From NCBI RefSeq assembly GCF_013364235.1, contig NZ_CP054919.1, positions 3,568,700-3,632,699 on the forward strand: a stretch of 64,000 nucleotides of DNA, read 5' to 3'. Of the stretch, positions 16,564 through 25,762 are shown in pieces (position 1 is the stretch's first letter; each line of letters opens with the position of its first letter). Origin of the DNA: Kitasatospora sp. NA04385 (GTDB lineage Bacteria; Actinomycetota; Actinomycetes; Streptomycetales; Streptomycetaceae). The notes below the pieces were generated by a model, which was not told the origin of the DNA, ran no database searches, and saw nothing but the letters and a program-made list of their open reading frames with translations. The position numbers were made by a program, and so were the translations under genes.

Positions 16564-17138
16564 AGGCGTTGACGCGGTGGGTGCTGGCTGGGCAGCGGGT
16601 GGTCGCGGACCTGTCGGCGGTGGACGAGGCGGTGTACGTCGCGGTGGCCGCGACCCCGACGCCGACCCTGGACCTGCGGCTGCGGCAGCTCTCCACCGCC
16701 GCGAACCACTCGAAGATCTCCATCGCGGTGGCCTGCGGGCTCGCCCTCGTGCCGGGACGTTCGCGGCGGGCGGCGGTGGTCGGGCTGGCCTCGGTGGCGA
16801 CGGCCTCGGCGGCGGCCAACCTGCTCGGCAAGTCGCTGGCCCGGCGCCACCGGCCGGACCGGGTCGCGGGGAAGGTGCCGGAGGCCCGCTTCGTGCCGAT
16901 GCCCGAGTCGGCGTCCTTCCCCTCGGGGCACACCGCGTCCGCCTTCGCCTTCGCCACCGGGGTCGCCTCCCAACTGCCCTGGGCGGCGGCCCCCCTGGGC
17001 CTGCTGGCCGCCTCGGTCGGCTACTCCCGCGTCCACACCGGCGTCCACTACCCGGGCGACGTGATCGCCGGCGCGCTGCTGGGGACGGTCGCGGGGAGCC
17101 TGGCCGCGGGCGTCGACGAGTGGTGGCCTGGGCACTGA
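16560..17138 (+). CDS. PAP2-family phosphatase
   Basis: A 192-residue integral membrane phosphatase, probably acting on lipid phosphates. All three motifs are visible: KSLARRHRPDR (K-X6-RP), FPSGHTAS, and SRVHTGVHYPGDV (SR-X5-H-X3-D). The GTG start at 16560 overlaps the TGA of the kinase-like gene as GTGA. Pairing a DAGK-like kinase with a PAP2 phosphatase suggests a lipid phosphorylation/dephosphorylation pair. It converges on kdpD across an unusual long inverted repeat. Confidence 0.9.
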   Translation: MKALTRWVLAGQRVVADLSAVDEAVYVAVAATPTPTLDLRLRQLSTAANHSKISIAVACGLALVPGRSRRAAVVGLASVATASAAANLLGKSLARRHRPDRVAGKVPEARFVPMPESASFPSGHTASAFAFATGVASQLPWAAAPLGLLAASVGYSRVHTGVHYPGDVIAGALLGTVAGSLAAGVDEWWPGH

Positions 17139-17160
17139 GACGCACCTCGGGGGCTCGGGC

Positions 17161-17359
17161 GAGAACGGCGGGGGGCGACATCAGGGGCTCGGGGAACGGC
17201 GAGTGCGTGCTGCTGGTGGTCGGAGCCCATCGGAGTGTCCGTGCTGCTGCGGGTCCTGAACAGAACCGGAAGCCGATGCGCGCCACGGCAGTGCACCGGC
17301 AGCAGACCCGGGCCCGCCGTTCCCCGAGCCCCTGGCGGTGCTCTCTCTTCGCCGTTCTC
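17161..17359. repeat. 199-bp imperfect inverted repeat between convergent genes
   Basis: Nested complementary arms: outer GAGAACGGCG (17161-17170) with CGCCGTTCTC (17350-17359), and inner AGGGGCTCGGGGAACGGCG (17183-17201) with its exact complement (17315-17333). Weaker pairing continues inward (CTGCTGG/CCGGCAG, CCATCGG/CCGATGCG). The right outer arm overlaps the kdpD stop. The whole could fold into one long hairpin or cruciform. The inner arm resembles a GGGGAAC-containing intergenic repeat common in Streptomyces genomes. Confidence 0.82.
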
Positions 17360-19886
17360 AGCCGGGCCCCTGTGGCAGGGCGATGAGCAGGGTGGTGCCG
17401 CCGCCCGGGGTGTCCTCCAGGTCGAGGGTGCCGCCCATCGCTTCGGTGAGGCCGCGGGAGAGGGCGAGGCCGAGGCCGGTGCCGGTGGTGTTGTCGGTGT
17501 CGCCGAGCCGCTGGAAGGGCCGGAAGACCCGGTCGCGGTCCTCCGGGGGGATGCCGGGGCCGCGGTCGGCGATCCGGATCTCGACCCGTCCGGCGTGGGC
17601 GGAGGCGGTGACCAGGACCGGGGCGCCGGGCGGGTTGTGGTGCAGGGCGTTGGCGAGGACGTTGGCGAGGACGCGTTCGAGCAGCAGCGGGTCGGCGAGG
17701 ACCGGCGGGACGTGCTCGGTGGCGGTGCTGCGGACGGGCGTGTCGGGATCGGCGAGCGCGTCGAGCGCGCCGGGCAGCACCTCGTCGAGGTGGGTGGGCC
17801 GCAGGTGCGGGGTGAGGGCGCCGGCCTGGAGGCGGCTGAGGTCGAGCAGGTTGTCGACCAGCCGGGTGAGCCGGTGCAGGGACTCGTCGGCGAGGGCGAG
17901 CAGTTCGGCCCGGTCCGCGGCGGTGAAGTCGACGTCGGGGCTGCGCAGTGAGCCGACCGAGGCGAGGGCGGCGGCGAGCGGGGTGCGCAGGTCGTGGCTG
18001 ACGGCGGCGAGCAGGGCGGTGCGCATCCGGTCGGCGGCGCGGATCGGTTCGACCTCGGCGGCGGCGTCGGCGAGCCGGTCGCGTTCGAGGGCGGCGGCGA
18101 GGTGGGCGCCGAACGCGGTGAGCACGCGCCGGTCGGTGTCGGGCAGGGGGCGCCCGGTGAGCAGCAGGACGGCGTCGGGGCCGATGTCGAGGGTGGTGGT
18201 GCCGGCGGGCCCGGCCGGGTCGGGGGTGCCTGCGGCGCGGTCCAGGACGGTGCCGCCGGCCCGGTCGAGGAGAGCGACGGCGTCCAGGCCGAAGGCGGTG
18301 CGGGTGCGTTCCAGCAGGGCGGGGACGGCGTCGGCGCCGCGCAGGACGGAGCCGGCCAGGGTGGAGAGGGTCTCGGCCTCGGCGGTGGCGCGGGCCGCCC
18401 GGGCGGTCTGGCGTCCGGCGTGGTCGACGACGGTGGAGACGCACAGGGCGACGGCGGCGAACACGGCGAGCGCGATGAGGTTGTTGGTCTCGCCGATGGT
18501 GAAGGTGTGCACCGGCGGGATGAAGAAGTAGTTCAGCAGCAGGGAGGCGGTCAGCGAGGCCAGCAGGGCGGAGACCGCGCCGCCGAGCAGCGCGACGGCC
18601 ACCACGCCGAGTTGGAGGATCAGCGCGTCGGTGGTGAGGTTCAGCGCGGTGTGCGCCTGGGAGAGCGCGGCGGTCAGCAGGACGGGGACGGCGAGCCCGG
18701 CGCCGTACCCGGCGAGGGTGCGGCGGCGGGAGTGACGGCGGCCCAGCGGGGGGAGGCGGCCGCGGCCGGTGAAGGCGTGGGTGACCATGTGGACGTCGAT
18801 GTCGGCGGAGCGGTCGACGGTGGTCTCGCCGATGCCGGGGCCGGTGAGGAAGCGGGCGGTGCGGCCGCGCCGGCTGGTGCCGAGGACGAGTTGGGTGGCG
18901 TCGCGGCTGCGGGCGAAGGAGAGCAGCGCCTCGGGGATGTCGTCGCCGACCACCACGTGGTAGCTGCCGCCGAGCGACTCCACCAGGTGCCGCTGTTCGG
19001 CGAGCCGGGCCGGGGAGGCCCCGGCCAGGCCGTCGCTGCGGGTCACGTGGACGGCCAGCAGGTCGCCGCCGGCGGCGCGGTCGGCGATCCGGGCGGCGCG
19101 GCGGACCAGCGTCTCGCCCTCGGGGCCGCCGGTGAGTGCCACCACCACGCGTTCGCGGGTCTCCCAGACCCGGTCGATGCGGTGCGCGGCCCGGTAGTCG
19201 CGCAGCCCCTCGTCGACCCGTCCGGCCAGCCAGAGCAGGGCGAGTTCGCGCAGCGCGGTGAGGTTGCCGATCCGGAAGTAGTGGGCGAGCGCGGCGTCGA
19301 CCTGCTCGGCCCGGTAGACGTTGCCGTGGGCGAGGCGGCGGCGCAGGGCCTGCGGGGCCATGTCGACCAGTTCGATCTGGTCGGCGCGGCGCACCACCTC
19401 GTCGGGGACGGTCTCGCGCTGCGGGACGCCGGTGATCTTCCGGACGACGTCGTTGAGCGATTCGAGGTGCTGGATGTTGACGGTGGTGACCACGTCGATG
19501 CCGGCCGCGAGCAGTTCCTCGACGTCCTGCCAGCGCTTGGCGTGCCGCCCGCCGGGGACGTTGGTGTGGGCGAGTTCGTCGACCAGGGCGAGTCCGGGGC
19601 GGCGGGCGAGCAGCCCGTCCAGGTCGAGTTCGGTGAACTCGGCGCCCCGGTGCCGGCGCACGGCGCGCGGGAGCTGCTCCAGGCCGTCGAGCAGGCGGGC
19701 GGTGCGCGGGCGGTCGTGGGTGTCGAGCCAGCCGACCACCACGTCGGTGCCGCGTTCCCGGCGGCGGTGGGCCTCGTCCAGCATCCGGTAGGTCTTGCCG
19801 ACGCCGGGCGCGGCGCCGAGGTAGACCCGCAGCCGGCCGCGGCGGCGGCCCTCGGGGTGCGGCCGGGGCCGGGGGTCAGCGGGCAT
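17358..19886 (-). CDS. kdpD: Sensor histidine kinase KdpD
   Basis: An 842-residue turgor/potassium sensor. The N-terminal KdpD domain carries the Walker A GAAPGVGKTYRML (about residues 23-35) and ALVDELAHTNVPG. A universal-stress-like domain follows (about 245-375, LVLGTSRRGRTARFLTGPG). Four membrane helices lie near 395-500, then a GAF-like region, the H-box AVSHDLRTPLAAA, and the ATPase boxes NALHHNPPG, DRGPGIPPEDRDRVF and GTGLGLALS. It is complete. It follows kdpC by 105 nt with a strong hairpin between, so its expression may be set separately. The partner regulator kdpE, normally next, is absent here. Confidence 0.95.
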   Translation of the reverse strand: MPADPRPRPHPEGRRRGRLRVYLGAAPGVGKTYRMLDEAHRRRERGTDVVVGWLDTHDRPRTARLLDGLEQLPRAVRRHRGAEFTELDLDGLLARRPGLALVDELAHTNVPGGRHAKRWQDVEELLAAGIDVVTTVNIQHLESLNDVVRKITGVPQRETVPDEVVRRADQIELVDMAPQALRRRLAHGNVYRAEQVDAALAHYFRIGNLTALRELALLWLAGRVDEGLRDYRAAHRIDRVWETRERVVVALTGGPEGETLVRRAARIADRAAGGDLLAVHVTRSDGLAGASPARLAEQRHLVESLGGSYHVVVGDDIPEALLSFARSRDATQLVLGTSRRGRTARFLTGPGIGETTVDRSADIDVHMVTHAFTGRGRLPPLGRRHSRRRTLAGYGAGLAVPVLLTAALSQAHTALNLTTDALILQLGVVAVALLGGAVSALLASLTASLLLNYFFIPPVHTFTIGETNNLIALAVFAAVALCVSTVVDHAGRQTARAARATAEAETLSTLAGSVLRGADAVPALLERTRTAFGLDAVALLDRAGGTVLDRAAGTPDPAGPAGTTTLDIGPDAVLLLTGRPLPDTDRRVLTAFGAHLAAALERDRLADAAAEVEPIRAADRMRTALLAAVSHDLRTPLAAALASVGSLRSPDVDFTAADRAELLALADESLHRLTRLVDNLLDLSRLQAGALTPHLRPTHLDEVLPGALDALADPDTPVRSTATEHVPPVLADPLLLERVLANVLANALHHNPPGAPVLVTASAHAGRVEIRIADRGPGIPPEDRDRVFRPFQRLGDTDNTTGTGLGLALSRGLTEAMGGTLDLEDTPGGGTTLLIALPQGPG

Positions 19887-19935
19887 GGCGGCTCTTCTCG
19901 GCTGCGGGGCGCGGGGGCCGGGCGGGGACGCGGTC

Positions 19936-19969
19936 GGCCGTCCCGGACGGGGGAGCGTCCGGGACGGCC
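19936..19969 (-). terminator. Terminator/attenuator between kdpC and kdpD
   Basis: GGCCGTCCCGGACG (19936-19949) pairs perfectly with CGTCCGGGACGGCC (19956-19969) around a 6-nt loop. It lies 22 nt after the kdpC stop and 49 nt before the kdpD start, so it probably lowers transcription into kdpD. Confidence 0.78.
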
Positions 19970-19991
19970 TGCGCGGGTTTCTGACGGTCCG

Positions 19992-20600
19992 TCACTTGAC
20001 GGCGGCGACGGCCCGGTTGAGCTGGAGCACGTTGACTCCGGGCTGGCCGAGGAAGCCGAGCGAGCGGCCGTCGGTGCACCGGTCGATCAGTTGGTCCAGC
20101 CGTTCGGCGGGGATGCCGCGCTCGCGGGCGACGCGGTCGACCTGCTCCCTGGCGTAGGCGACGGAGATGTGCGGGTCGAGGCCGGAGCCGGAGGCGGTCA
20201 GCGCGTCCGGCGGGACGTCGGCCGGGTCGACGCCGTCGAAGGCGGCGACGGCGGCCCGGCGCTCCTCGACGGCCTTCAGCAGGTCGTCGCTGTTCGGGCC
20301 GAGGTTGGAGGCGCCGGAGGCGGTCGGGTCGTAGCCGCCCGCGGAGGGGCGGGGCTGGAACCACTTGGGGTCGGGCCGGGCCGGGGCGTCCGGGTCGGAC
20401 TGCGGCAGGTCGAAGCGCTGGCCGATCAGGCCGGAGCCGACCAGCCGGCCGTCGACCTCGACGAGCGAGCCGTTCGCCCTTGCCGGGAAGGCGAGTTGGC
20501 TGACGCCGGTGACCAGCAGCGGGTAGGCAATGCCGAGGATCACGGTCATCACCAGCAGCATCCGCAGCGCGGTGAGGTGGGTACGCAGGAAGGCGGGCAT
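19992..20600 (-). CDS. kdpC: Potassium-transporting ATPase subunit C
   Basis: A 202-residue single-span subunit of the KdpFABC pump. An N-terminal membrane helix (RMLLVMTVILGIAYPLLVTGVSQ) is followed by the periplasmic domain with family motifs GSGLIGQRF, WFQPRPSAGGYDPTASGASNLGPNS and SGSGLDPHIS. It lies 17 nt downstream of kdpB. Length and motifs are normal for the family. Confidence 0.95.
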   Translation of the reverse strand: MPAFLRTHLTALRMLLVMTVILGIAYPLLVTGVSQLAFPARANGSLVEVDGRLVGSGLIGQRFDLPQSDPDAPARPDPKWFQPRPSAGGYDPTASGASNLGPNSDDLLKAVEERRAAVAAFDGVDPADVPPDALTASGSGLDPHISVAYAREQVDRVARERGIPAERLDQLIDRCTDGRSLGFLGQPGVNVLQLNRAVAAVK

Positions 20601-20617
20601 GTGGATTCTGGCCTCTC

Positions 20618-22690
20618 TCAGCTCAGGCCCGGCACGAACTGGACGACCAGGTCGATGAGTTTGATGCCGGCGAAGGGGACGGCCAGGCCGCCGAGGCCGT
20701 AGATCCCGATGTTCCTCGACAGCAGCGAACTCGCATTGCTGGGGCGGTACTTGACGCCGCGCAGGGCGAGCGGGATCAGGCCGACGATGACCAGGGCGTT
20801 GAAGACGATCGCCGAGGTGATCGCGGACTGCGGGCTGTGCAGCCCCATCACGTTCAGCCGGCTCAGGCCCGGGTACACGCCGGCGAACATCGCCGGGATG
20901 ATCGCGAAGTACTTGGCGACGTCGTTGGCGATCGAGAAGGTGGTCAACGCGCCCCGGGTGATCAGCAGTTGCTTGCCGATCTCGACGATCTCGATCAGCT
21001 TGGTGGGGTTGGAGTCCAGGTCGACCATGTTGCCGGCCTCCTTGGCCGCCATGGTGCCGGTGTTCATCGCCACGCCGACGTCGGCCTGGGCGAGCGCCGG
21101 GGCGTCGTTGGTGCCGTCGCCGGTCATCGCGACCAGCTTGCCGCCCTCCTGCTCCTTCTTGATCAGCGCCATCTTGTCCTCGGGGGTGGCCTCGGCGAGG
21201 AAGTCGTCGACGCCCGCCTCCTCGGCGATGGCCCGGGCGGTCAGCGGGTTGTCGCCGGTGATCATCACGGTCCGGATGCCCATCCGGCGGAGCTCCTCGA
21301 AGCGCTCCCGCATGCCCTCCTTCACCACGTCCTTGAGGTGGACGACGCCCAGGACGCGCGGTACGCCCCCGGCCGCGCGCTCGGCCACCACCAACGGGGT
21401 GCCGCCGGCCGCGGAGATGCCGTCGACCAGCACGGCCACCTCCTCGCCGACCGAACCGCCGTGTGCGGTTACCCAGTTGGCGACCGACCCGGCCGCGCCC
21501 TTGCGGACCTGCCGCCCGTCCAGGTCGACGCCGGACATCCGGGTCTGCGCGGTGAACGGCACCCAGGCCGCGTGCGCCAACTCGCCCCGGGCGCGGGCCC
21601 GCAGGCCGTACCCGGTCTTGGCGAGGACGACGATGGAGCGGCCCTCCGGGGTCTCGTCCGCCAGCGAGGACAGCTGCGCGGCGTCCGCCAGCTCCCCGAC
21701 CGGGACGCCCGCGGCGGGCTGGAACTCGGCGGCCTGCCGGTTGCCGAGGGTGATGGTGCCGGTCTTGTCGAGCAGCAGCGTGTTGACGTCGCCCGCGGCC
21801 TCCACCGCCCGGCCCGACATGGCCAGCACGTTGCGCTGCACCAGGCGGTCCATGCCCGCGATGCCGATCGCCGAGAGCAGCGCGCCGATGGTGGTGGGGA
21901 TCAGCGCCACCACCAGCGCCACCAGCACGATCGTCGACTGCGGGGCGCCCGCGTACGCCGCCATCGGCTGCAGGGTGACCACGGCGACCAGGAAGACCAC
22001 GGTGAGCGAGGCCAGCAGGATGTTCAGCGCGATCTCGTTCGGCGTCCGCTGCCGGGCCGCGCCCTCCACCAGGGCGATCATCCGGTCGACGAAGGTCTTG
22101 CCCGGCTCGGAGCCGATCCTGACCACGATCCGGTCGGAGAGCACCTTGGTGCCGCCGGTCACCGCGCTGCGGTCGCCGCCGGACTCCCGGATCACCGGCG
22201 CGGACTCGCCGGTGATCGCCGACTCGTCGACCGACGCGACGCCCTCGACCACGTCGCCGTCGCCCGGGATCACCTGCCCGGCCTCGACCACCACGTGGTC
22301 GCCCAACCGCAGTGCGGTGCCCGGGACTTCCTCCTCCGTGCCGGACGCGGGCCAGTCGGTGAGGCGGCGGGCGACGGACTCCGTCCGGGCCCGGCGCAGG
22401 GTGTCGGCCTGCGCCTTGCCGCGGCCCTCGGCCACCGCCTCGGCCAGGTTGGCGAACACCGTGGTCAGCCAGAGCCAGCAGGTGATCGCCCAGGCGAACA
22501 CCGACGGGTCGGCGACCGCGGCGACGGTGGTGACCACCGAGCCGACCTCGACCACGAACATCACCGGGTTGCGCACCATCACCCGGGGGTCGAGCTTGCG
22601 CAGCGCGTCGGGCAGCGAGGCGAGCAGCAGTTTCGGATCGAGCAGGCCGGCCGCGGCCCGGCGCGGGACTTCAGGGACGGTGGTGGACAT
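20618..22690 (-). CDS. kdpB: Potassium-transporting ATPase subunit B (P-type ATPase)
   Basis: A 690-residue catalytic subunit. Seen: the actuator [25 protein letters not shown], membrane segment [15 protein letters not shown], phosphorylation site DKTGTIT, nucleotide-binding [14 protein letters not shown], the hinge [16 protein letters not shown], and [23 protein letters not shown]-terminal helices include [16 protein letters not shown]. The ATG overlaps the kdpA stop by one base (TGATG), so translation is coupled. Confidence 0.97.
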   Translation of the reverse strand: MSTTVPEVPRRAAAGLLDPKLLLASLPDALRKLDPRVMVRNPVMFVVEVGSVVTTVAAVADPSVFAWAITCWLWLTTVFANLAEAVAEGRGKAQADTLRRARTESVARRLTDWPASGTEEEVPGTALRLGDHVVVEAGQVIPGDGDVVEGVASVDESAITGESAPVIRESGGDRSAVTGGTKVLSDRIVVRIGSEPGKTFVDRMIALVEGAARQRTPNEIALNILLASLTVVFLVAVVTLQPMAAYAGAPQSTIVLVALVVALIPTTIGALLSAIGIAGMDRLVQRNVLAMSGRAVEAAGDVNTLLLDKTGTITLGNRQAAEFQPAAGVPVGELADAAQLSSLADETPEGRSIVVLAKTGYGLRARARGELAHAAWVPFTAQTRMSGVDLDGRQVRKGAAGSVANWVTAHGGSVGEEVAVLVDGISAAGGTPLVVAERAAGGVPRVLGVVHLKDVVKEGMRERFEELRRMGIRTVMITGDNPLTARAIAEEAGVDDFLAEATPEDKMALIKKEQEGGKLVAMTGDGTNDAPALAQADVGVAMNTGTMAAKEAGNMVDLDSNPTKLIEIVEIGKQLLITRGALTTFSIANDVAKYFAIIPAMFAGVYPGLSRLNVMGLHSPQSAITSAIVFNALVIVGLIPLALRGVKYRPSNASSLLSRNIGIYGLGGLAVPFAGIKLIDLVVQFVPGLS

Positions 22691-24387
22691 CAGTGGAGAC
22701 CTTCTGCGATCGGCCCGAGGGCCAGGGCCGGGAAGTAGGTGAGGCCGACGACGATCAGGATCACGCCCGCCAGCAGGCCGACGAACAGCGGCCGGTGCGT
22801 GGGCAGCGTGCCCGCGCCCGCCGGGACGGGGCGCTGCCGGGCCAGCGAGCCGGCCAGCGCGAGCACGAACACCATCGGCAGGAAGCGGCCGAACACCATG
22901 GCCAGGCCGAGCGCCGTGTCGTACCAGGTGGTGTTCACGGTGATGCCCGCGAACGCCGAACCGTTGTTGTTCGCCGCCGAGGTGAACGCGTACAGCACCT
23001 CGGAGAAGCCGTGCGCGCCGTCGTTCAGCATCCCGGCGCGCTCGCCGGGCAGCGCGATCGCGGTGCCCGCGCCGATCAGCACGATCGCCGGGGTGGTGAG
23101 GATGTACAGCGAGGCGAACTTCATCTCCCGGCCGCCGAGCTTCTTGCCCAGGTACTCGGGGGTGCGGCCGACCATCAGGCCCGCGACGAACACCGCGACG
23201 ACCGCCAGGATCAGCATGCCGTACAGGCCGGAGCCGGTGCCGCCGGGCGCGATCTCGCCGAGCATCATGTTGAACACCGTCAGCCCGCCGCCGAACGGCG
23301 TGAACGAGTCGTGGAAGGAGTTCACCGCACCGGTCGAGGTCAGCGTGGTGGACGCCGCGAACAGGCTGGACGCGGCCACGCCGAAGCGCTGCTCCTTGCC
23401 CTCCGTCGCCGCCCCGGCCGCCTGCAGCGCGCTGCCGGCGTGCTGGTGCTCGAAGAAGGTGATCAGGACGGTGGAGGCCACCCAGAACAGGCCCATCACG
23501 GCGACGATCGCGTAGCCCTGGCGGTGGTCGCCGACCATCCTCCCGAAGGTGCGCGGCAGGGCGAAGGGGATCAGCAGCAGGAGGAAGACCTCCAGCAGGT
23601 TGCTGAAGCCGGTCGGGTTCTCGAACGGGTGGGCCGAGTTGGCGTTGTAGAAGCCGCCGCCGTTGGTGCCCAGCTCCTTGATGACCTCCTGCGAGGCCAC
23701 CGGCCCGCCGGGGACCGACTGCTGCCCGCCCGACAGGGTGGTCACCTGCTCGAAGCCGTGGAAGTTCTGCACGACGCCGTTGGCCACCAGCACCAGGGCG
23801 AAGACGACGGCGAGCGGCAGCAGCAGGCGCAGCGAGATCCGGGTCAGGTCGACCCAGAAGTTGCCGACCCGGTCGGTGCGGTTGCGGGTGCTGTGCTTTC
23901 CCGGGGGACGACCCCCGGACCCCCGGAACCCGCGGATCAGCGCCGCGACCACCGCGATGCCGACCGCCGCCGAGACGAAGTTCTGCACCGCGAGACCGGT
24001 CATCTGCACCAGGTGGCCCATCGCGGACTCGCCGCCGTAGGACTGCCAGTTGGTGTTGGTGGTGAACGAGATCGCGGTGTTCCAGGCCTGGTGCGCTTCC
24101 ATCTCCGGCACGCCCAGGCTCAGCAGCAGGTGCGTCTGGAGGCGGATCAGCCCGTACAGGAACAGCACGGACAGCGCGGAGAACGCCAGCACCGAGCGCA
24201 GGTAGACGGGCCAGCGCTGGTCGGCGTCGGCGTCGACGCCGACCACCTTGTACAGCGCCTTCTCCGCTCTGAGGTGCTTGGCGGAGGTGAGCAGCCGGGC
24301 GATGTGGTCGCCCAGCGGTCGGTAGCACAGGGCCAGCGCGCCGACCAGGGCGAGCGCCTGCAACCACCCGGCGAGAGTGGCCCCCAT
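22690..24387 (-). CDS. kdpA: Potassium-transporting ATPase subunit A (channel-like)
   Basis: A 565-residue multi-span protein with the repeated selectivity-filter motifs of KdpA ([63 protein letters not shown]). It starts at an ATG 1 nt after the kdpF stop. About residues 155-170, in a cytoplasmic loop, an extra stretch [14 protein letters not shown] is encoded by a GC hairpin (23901-23918, CCGGGGG/CCCCCGG). This is not usual in KdpA and looks like a small palindromic repeat inserted in frame. The protein is otherwise intact. Confidence 0.95.
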   Translation of the reverse strand: MGATLAGWLQALALVGALALCYRPLGDHIARLLTSAKHLRAEKALYKVVGVDADADQRWPVYLRSVLAFSALSVLFLYGLIRLQTHLLLSLGVPEMEAHQAWNTAISFTTNTNWQSYGGESAMGHLVQMTGLAVQNFVSAAVGIAVVAALIRGFRGSGGRPPGKHSTRNRTDRVGNFWVDLTRISLRLLLPLAVVFALVLVANGVVQNFHGFEQVTTLSGGQQSVPGGPVASQEVIKELGTNGGGFYNANSAHPFENPTGFSNLLEVFLLLLIPFALPRTFGRMVGDHRQGYAIVAVMGLFWVASTVLITFFEHQHAGSALQAAGAATEGKEQRFGVAASSLFAASTTLTSTGAVNSFHDSFTPFGGGLTVFNMMLGEIAPGGTGSGLYGMLILAVVAVFVAGLMVGRTPEYLGKKLGGREMKFASLYILTTPAIVLIGAGTAIALPGERAGMLNDGAHGFSEVLYAFTSAANNNGSAFAGITVNTTWYDTALGLAMVFGRFLPMVFVLALAGSLARQRPVPAGAGTLPTHRPLFVGLLAGVILIVVGLTYFPALALGPIAEGLH

Positions 24388-24388
24388 G

Positions 24389-24478
24389 TCAGAACTTCTC
24401 CGGGTGGAGCAGCGCGAGGACGAGGTACCCGACCAGCGCGGCGGCGACGAGGAGACCCGCTATGTGCTCGGCGCTCAC
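24389..24478 (-). CDS. kdpF: Potassium-transporting ATPase subunit F
   Basis: A 29-residue single-helix peptide, [21 protein letters not shown] then ALLHPEKF, that stabilises the KdpABC complex in the membrane. The conserved end LHPEKF is typical. The GTG start overlaps the stop of the upstream 27-residue peptide as GTGA, and its own stop is 1 nt from the kdpA ATG. Confidence 0.93.
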   Translation of the reverse strand: MSAEHIAGLLVAAALVGYLVLALLHPEKF

Positions 24479-24558
24479 AGCTTCTCCACCCCCCGCGCGA
24501 TCAGGGCGAGGACGGCGAACACGGCGACCGTGACACCGACGTAGATCAGGTCTGACAT
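24475..24558 (-). CDS. 27-residue membrane peptide heading the kdp operon
   Basis: The peptide reads MSDLIYVGVTVAVFAVLALI followed by ARGVEKL, a single membrane helix with a short basic end. It is coupled to kdpF by a GTGA overlap and starts 89 nt downstream of the nearest TGACGCC repeat. It resembles KdpF in size and topology but lacks the HPEKF ending. It may be a second accessory helix of the pump or a regulatory peptide. I infer it is real from the overlap and its position; the function is unknown. Confidence 0.75.
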   Translation of the reverse strand: MSDLIYVGVTVAVFAVLALIARGVEKL

Positions 24559-24642
24559 GGCATCCACCAGGGTGGCTCGGAACGGGCGCCGGCGCTTTCG
24601 CCGGCACCTGGAGCCAAGCAGCACGGACCGCCGTTCCCGCGT

Positions 24643-24696
24643 CCCCTGACGCCCCCCATACGGCCGCCCGGCCGCCCTTGACGCCCCCTTGACGCC
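24643..24696. promoter_or_regulatory. Direct-repeat operator candidate upstream of kdp
   Basis: The 11-mer CCCTTGACGCC occurs twice in perfect tandem (24675-24685, 24686-24696), and a third copy CCCCTGACGCC lies at 24643-24653. Exact 11-bp spacing puts the copies on one DNA face, as for OmpR-family regulators such as KdpE. The site is 85-138 nt upstream of the first kdp gene. The same motif precedes the universal-stress genes at 26934. Confidence 0.65.
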
Positions 24697-24720
24697 GGGC
24701 GGCTCCCCCGGCCGGGCGCG

Positions 24721-25569
24721 CTACCCGGTGCAGGGCGCGCCGGTGAAGGGCGCGGCCAGCGCGGTCAGGGTCTCGCCGAGGGGGCGGTCGATCCGGACGG
24801 TGGCCAGGTCGTCGCCGCGGGTGGTGCCGCGGGTGACGATGGCGACGGGCTTGCCGGTCTTCGCGGCGTGGCGGACGAAGCGCAGGCCGGACATCACGGC
24901 GAGCGAGGAGCCGAGGACGAGCAGGGCACGGCCGTCGTCCACCAGCCGGTAGCAGCGCTCGACGCGGTCCTTGGGGACGCTCTCGCCGAAGAACACCACG
25001 TCCGGTTTGAGCACGCCGCCGCAGGAGGAGCAGGACGCGACGACGAACGAGGCGACCAGGTGGTCGGGGAGTTCGACGTCGCCGTCCGGGTTGGTGCGCG
25101 AACCGGCGTCCCGGAAGGACGGGTTGAGGACGGCGAGGCGTTCGTCGAGGGCGGTGCGGGGGGTGACGGCGCCGCAGTCGAGGCAGACCACCCGGTCGAG
25201 GCCGCCGTGCAGTTCGACGGCGTCGGCGGTGCCGGCGGCGCGGTGCAGGCCGTCCACGTTCTGGGTGATCACGGCGGCGATCCGGCCGGCCTCGCGCAGC
25301 CGGGCCACCGCGAGGTGCCCGGCGTTCGGGCGGGCCCGGGCGACCACCGCCCGGCCGGCGTGGCTGCGCGCCCAGTAGCGGCGGCGGGCGGCCTCGCCCG
25401 CGACGAACTCCTGGTACGTCATCGGGGCCCGGTGGCGGCGCACGCCGTCCGGCCCGCGGTAGTCCGGGATGCCGGACTCGGTGGACAGCCCGGCCCCGCT
25501 CAGCACCACCACCCCGCCGCCGGACAGCAGCCGGGCCACCTCGGGGAGTCCGTCCTCGTGCACGCTCAT
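24721..25569 (-). CDS. Sirtuin-type NAD-dependent protein deacylase
   Basis: A 282-residue Sir2 protein that removes acyl groups from lysines using NAD. NAD-binding GAGLSTESGIPDYRGPDG, catalytic ITQNVDGLHRAAG and substrate-side ELHG are present. The zinc site is formed by CLDCG and CSSCG. FFGESVP and LGSSLAV complete the Rossmann fold. The start ATG at 25569 (MSVHEDGLPEV) is preferred; ATGs at 25578 or further upstream are possible in the same open frame. A CebR-box-like palindrome lies 180 nt upstream. No acetyltransferase partner is adjacent. Confidence 0.92.
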   Translation of the reverse strand: MSVHEDGLPEVARLLSGGGVVVLSGAGLSTESGIPDYRGPDGVRRHRAPMTYQEFVAGEAARRRYWARSHAGRAVVARARPNAGHLAVARLREAGRIAAVITQNVDGLHRAAGTADAVELHGGLDRVVCLDCGAVTPRTALDERLAVLNPSFRDAGSRTNPDGDVELPDHLVASFVVASCSSCGGVLKPDVVFFGESVPKDRVERCYRLVDDGRALLVLGSSLAVMSGLRFVRHAAKTGKPVAIVTRGTTRGDDLATVRIDRPLGETLTALAAPFTGAPCTG

Positions 25570-25748
25570 GCCGTCCATTGTGGAACGCCGGGAACGCGGA
25601 CGGAGGAACCCGGCGGCCCAGGCAGTACCCCCACGCACCGCCCGGGCCGCCCCGGGTGCGGACGTTCCGGCCCCCACAGCCCGAACTTCCGCTGCCTCCT
25701 TTGTACTTCGATTCACCACCTGCGCAGAAGACGCGTACGGATCTTTCT

Positions 25749-25762
25749 TGGGAGCGCTTCCA
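25749..25762. promoter_or_regulatory. LacI-family (CebR-box-like) operator
   Basis: TGGGAGCGCTTCCA matches the CebR cellulose-repressor consensus TGGGAGCGCTCCCA at 13 of 14 positions, within a longer dyad TTGGGAGCGCTTCCAA. It sits in the 380-nt gene-free stretch 25570-25950 between the sirtuin and the stress-protein gene. I see no other feature there apart from a possible longer sirtuin reading frame. No sugar-use genes are adjacent. Confidence 0.6.

Noticed and set aside
24559..24720. Possible c-di-AMP or potassium riboswitch upstream of kdp
   Set aside because: Only short hairpins (GCCGGCGAAAGCGCCGGC, CCACCCTGGTGG) are seen; no conserved riboswitch core could be recognised.
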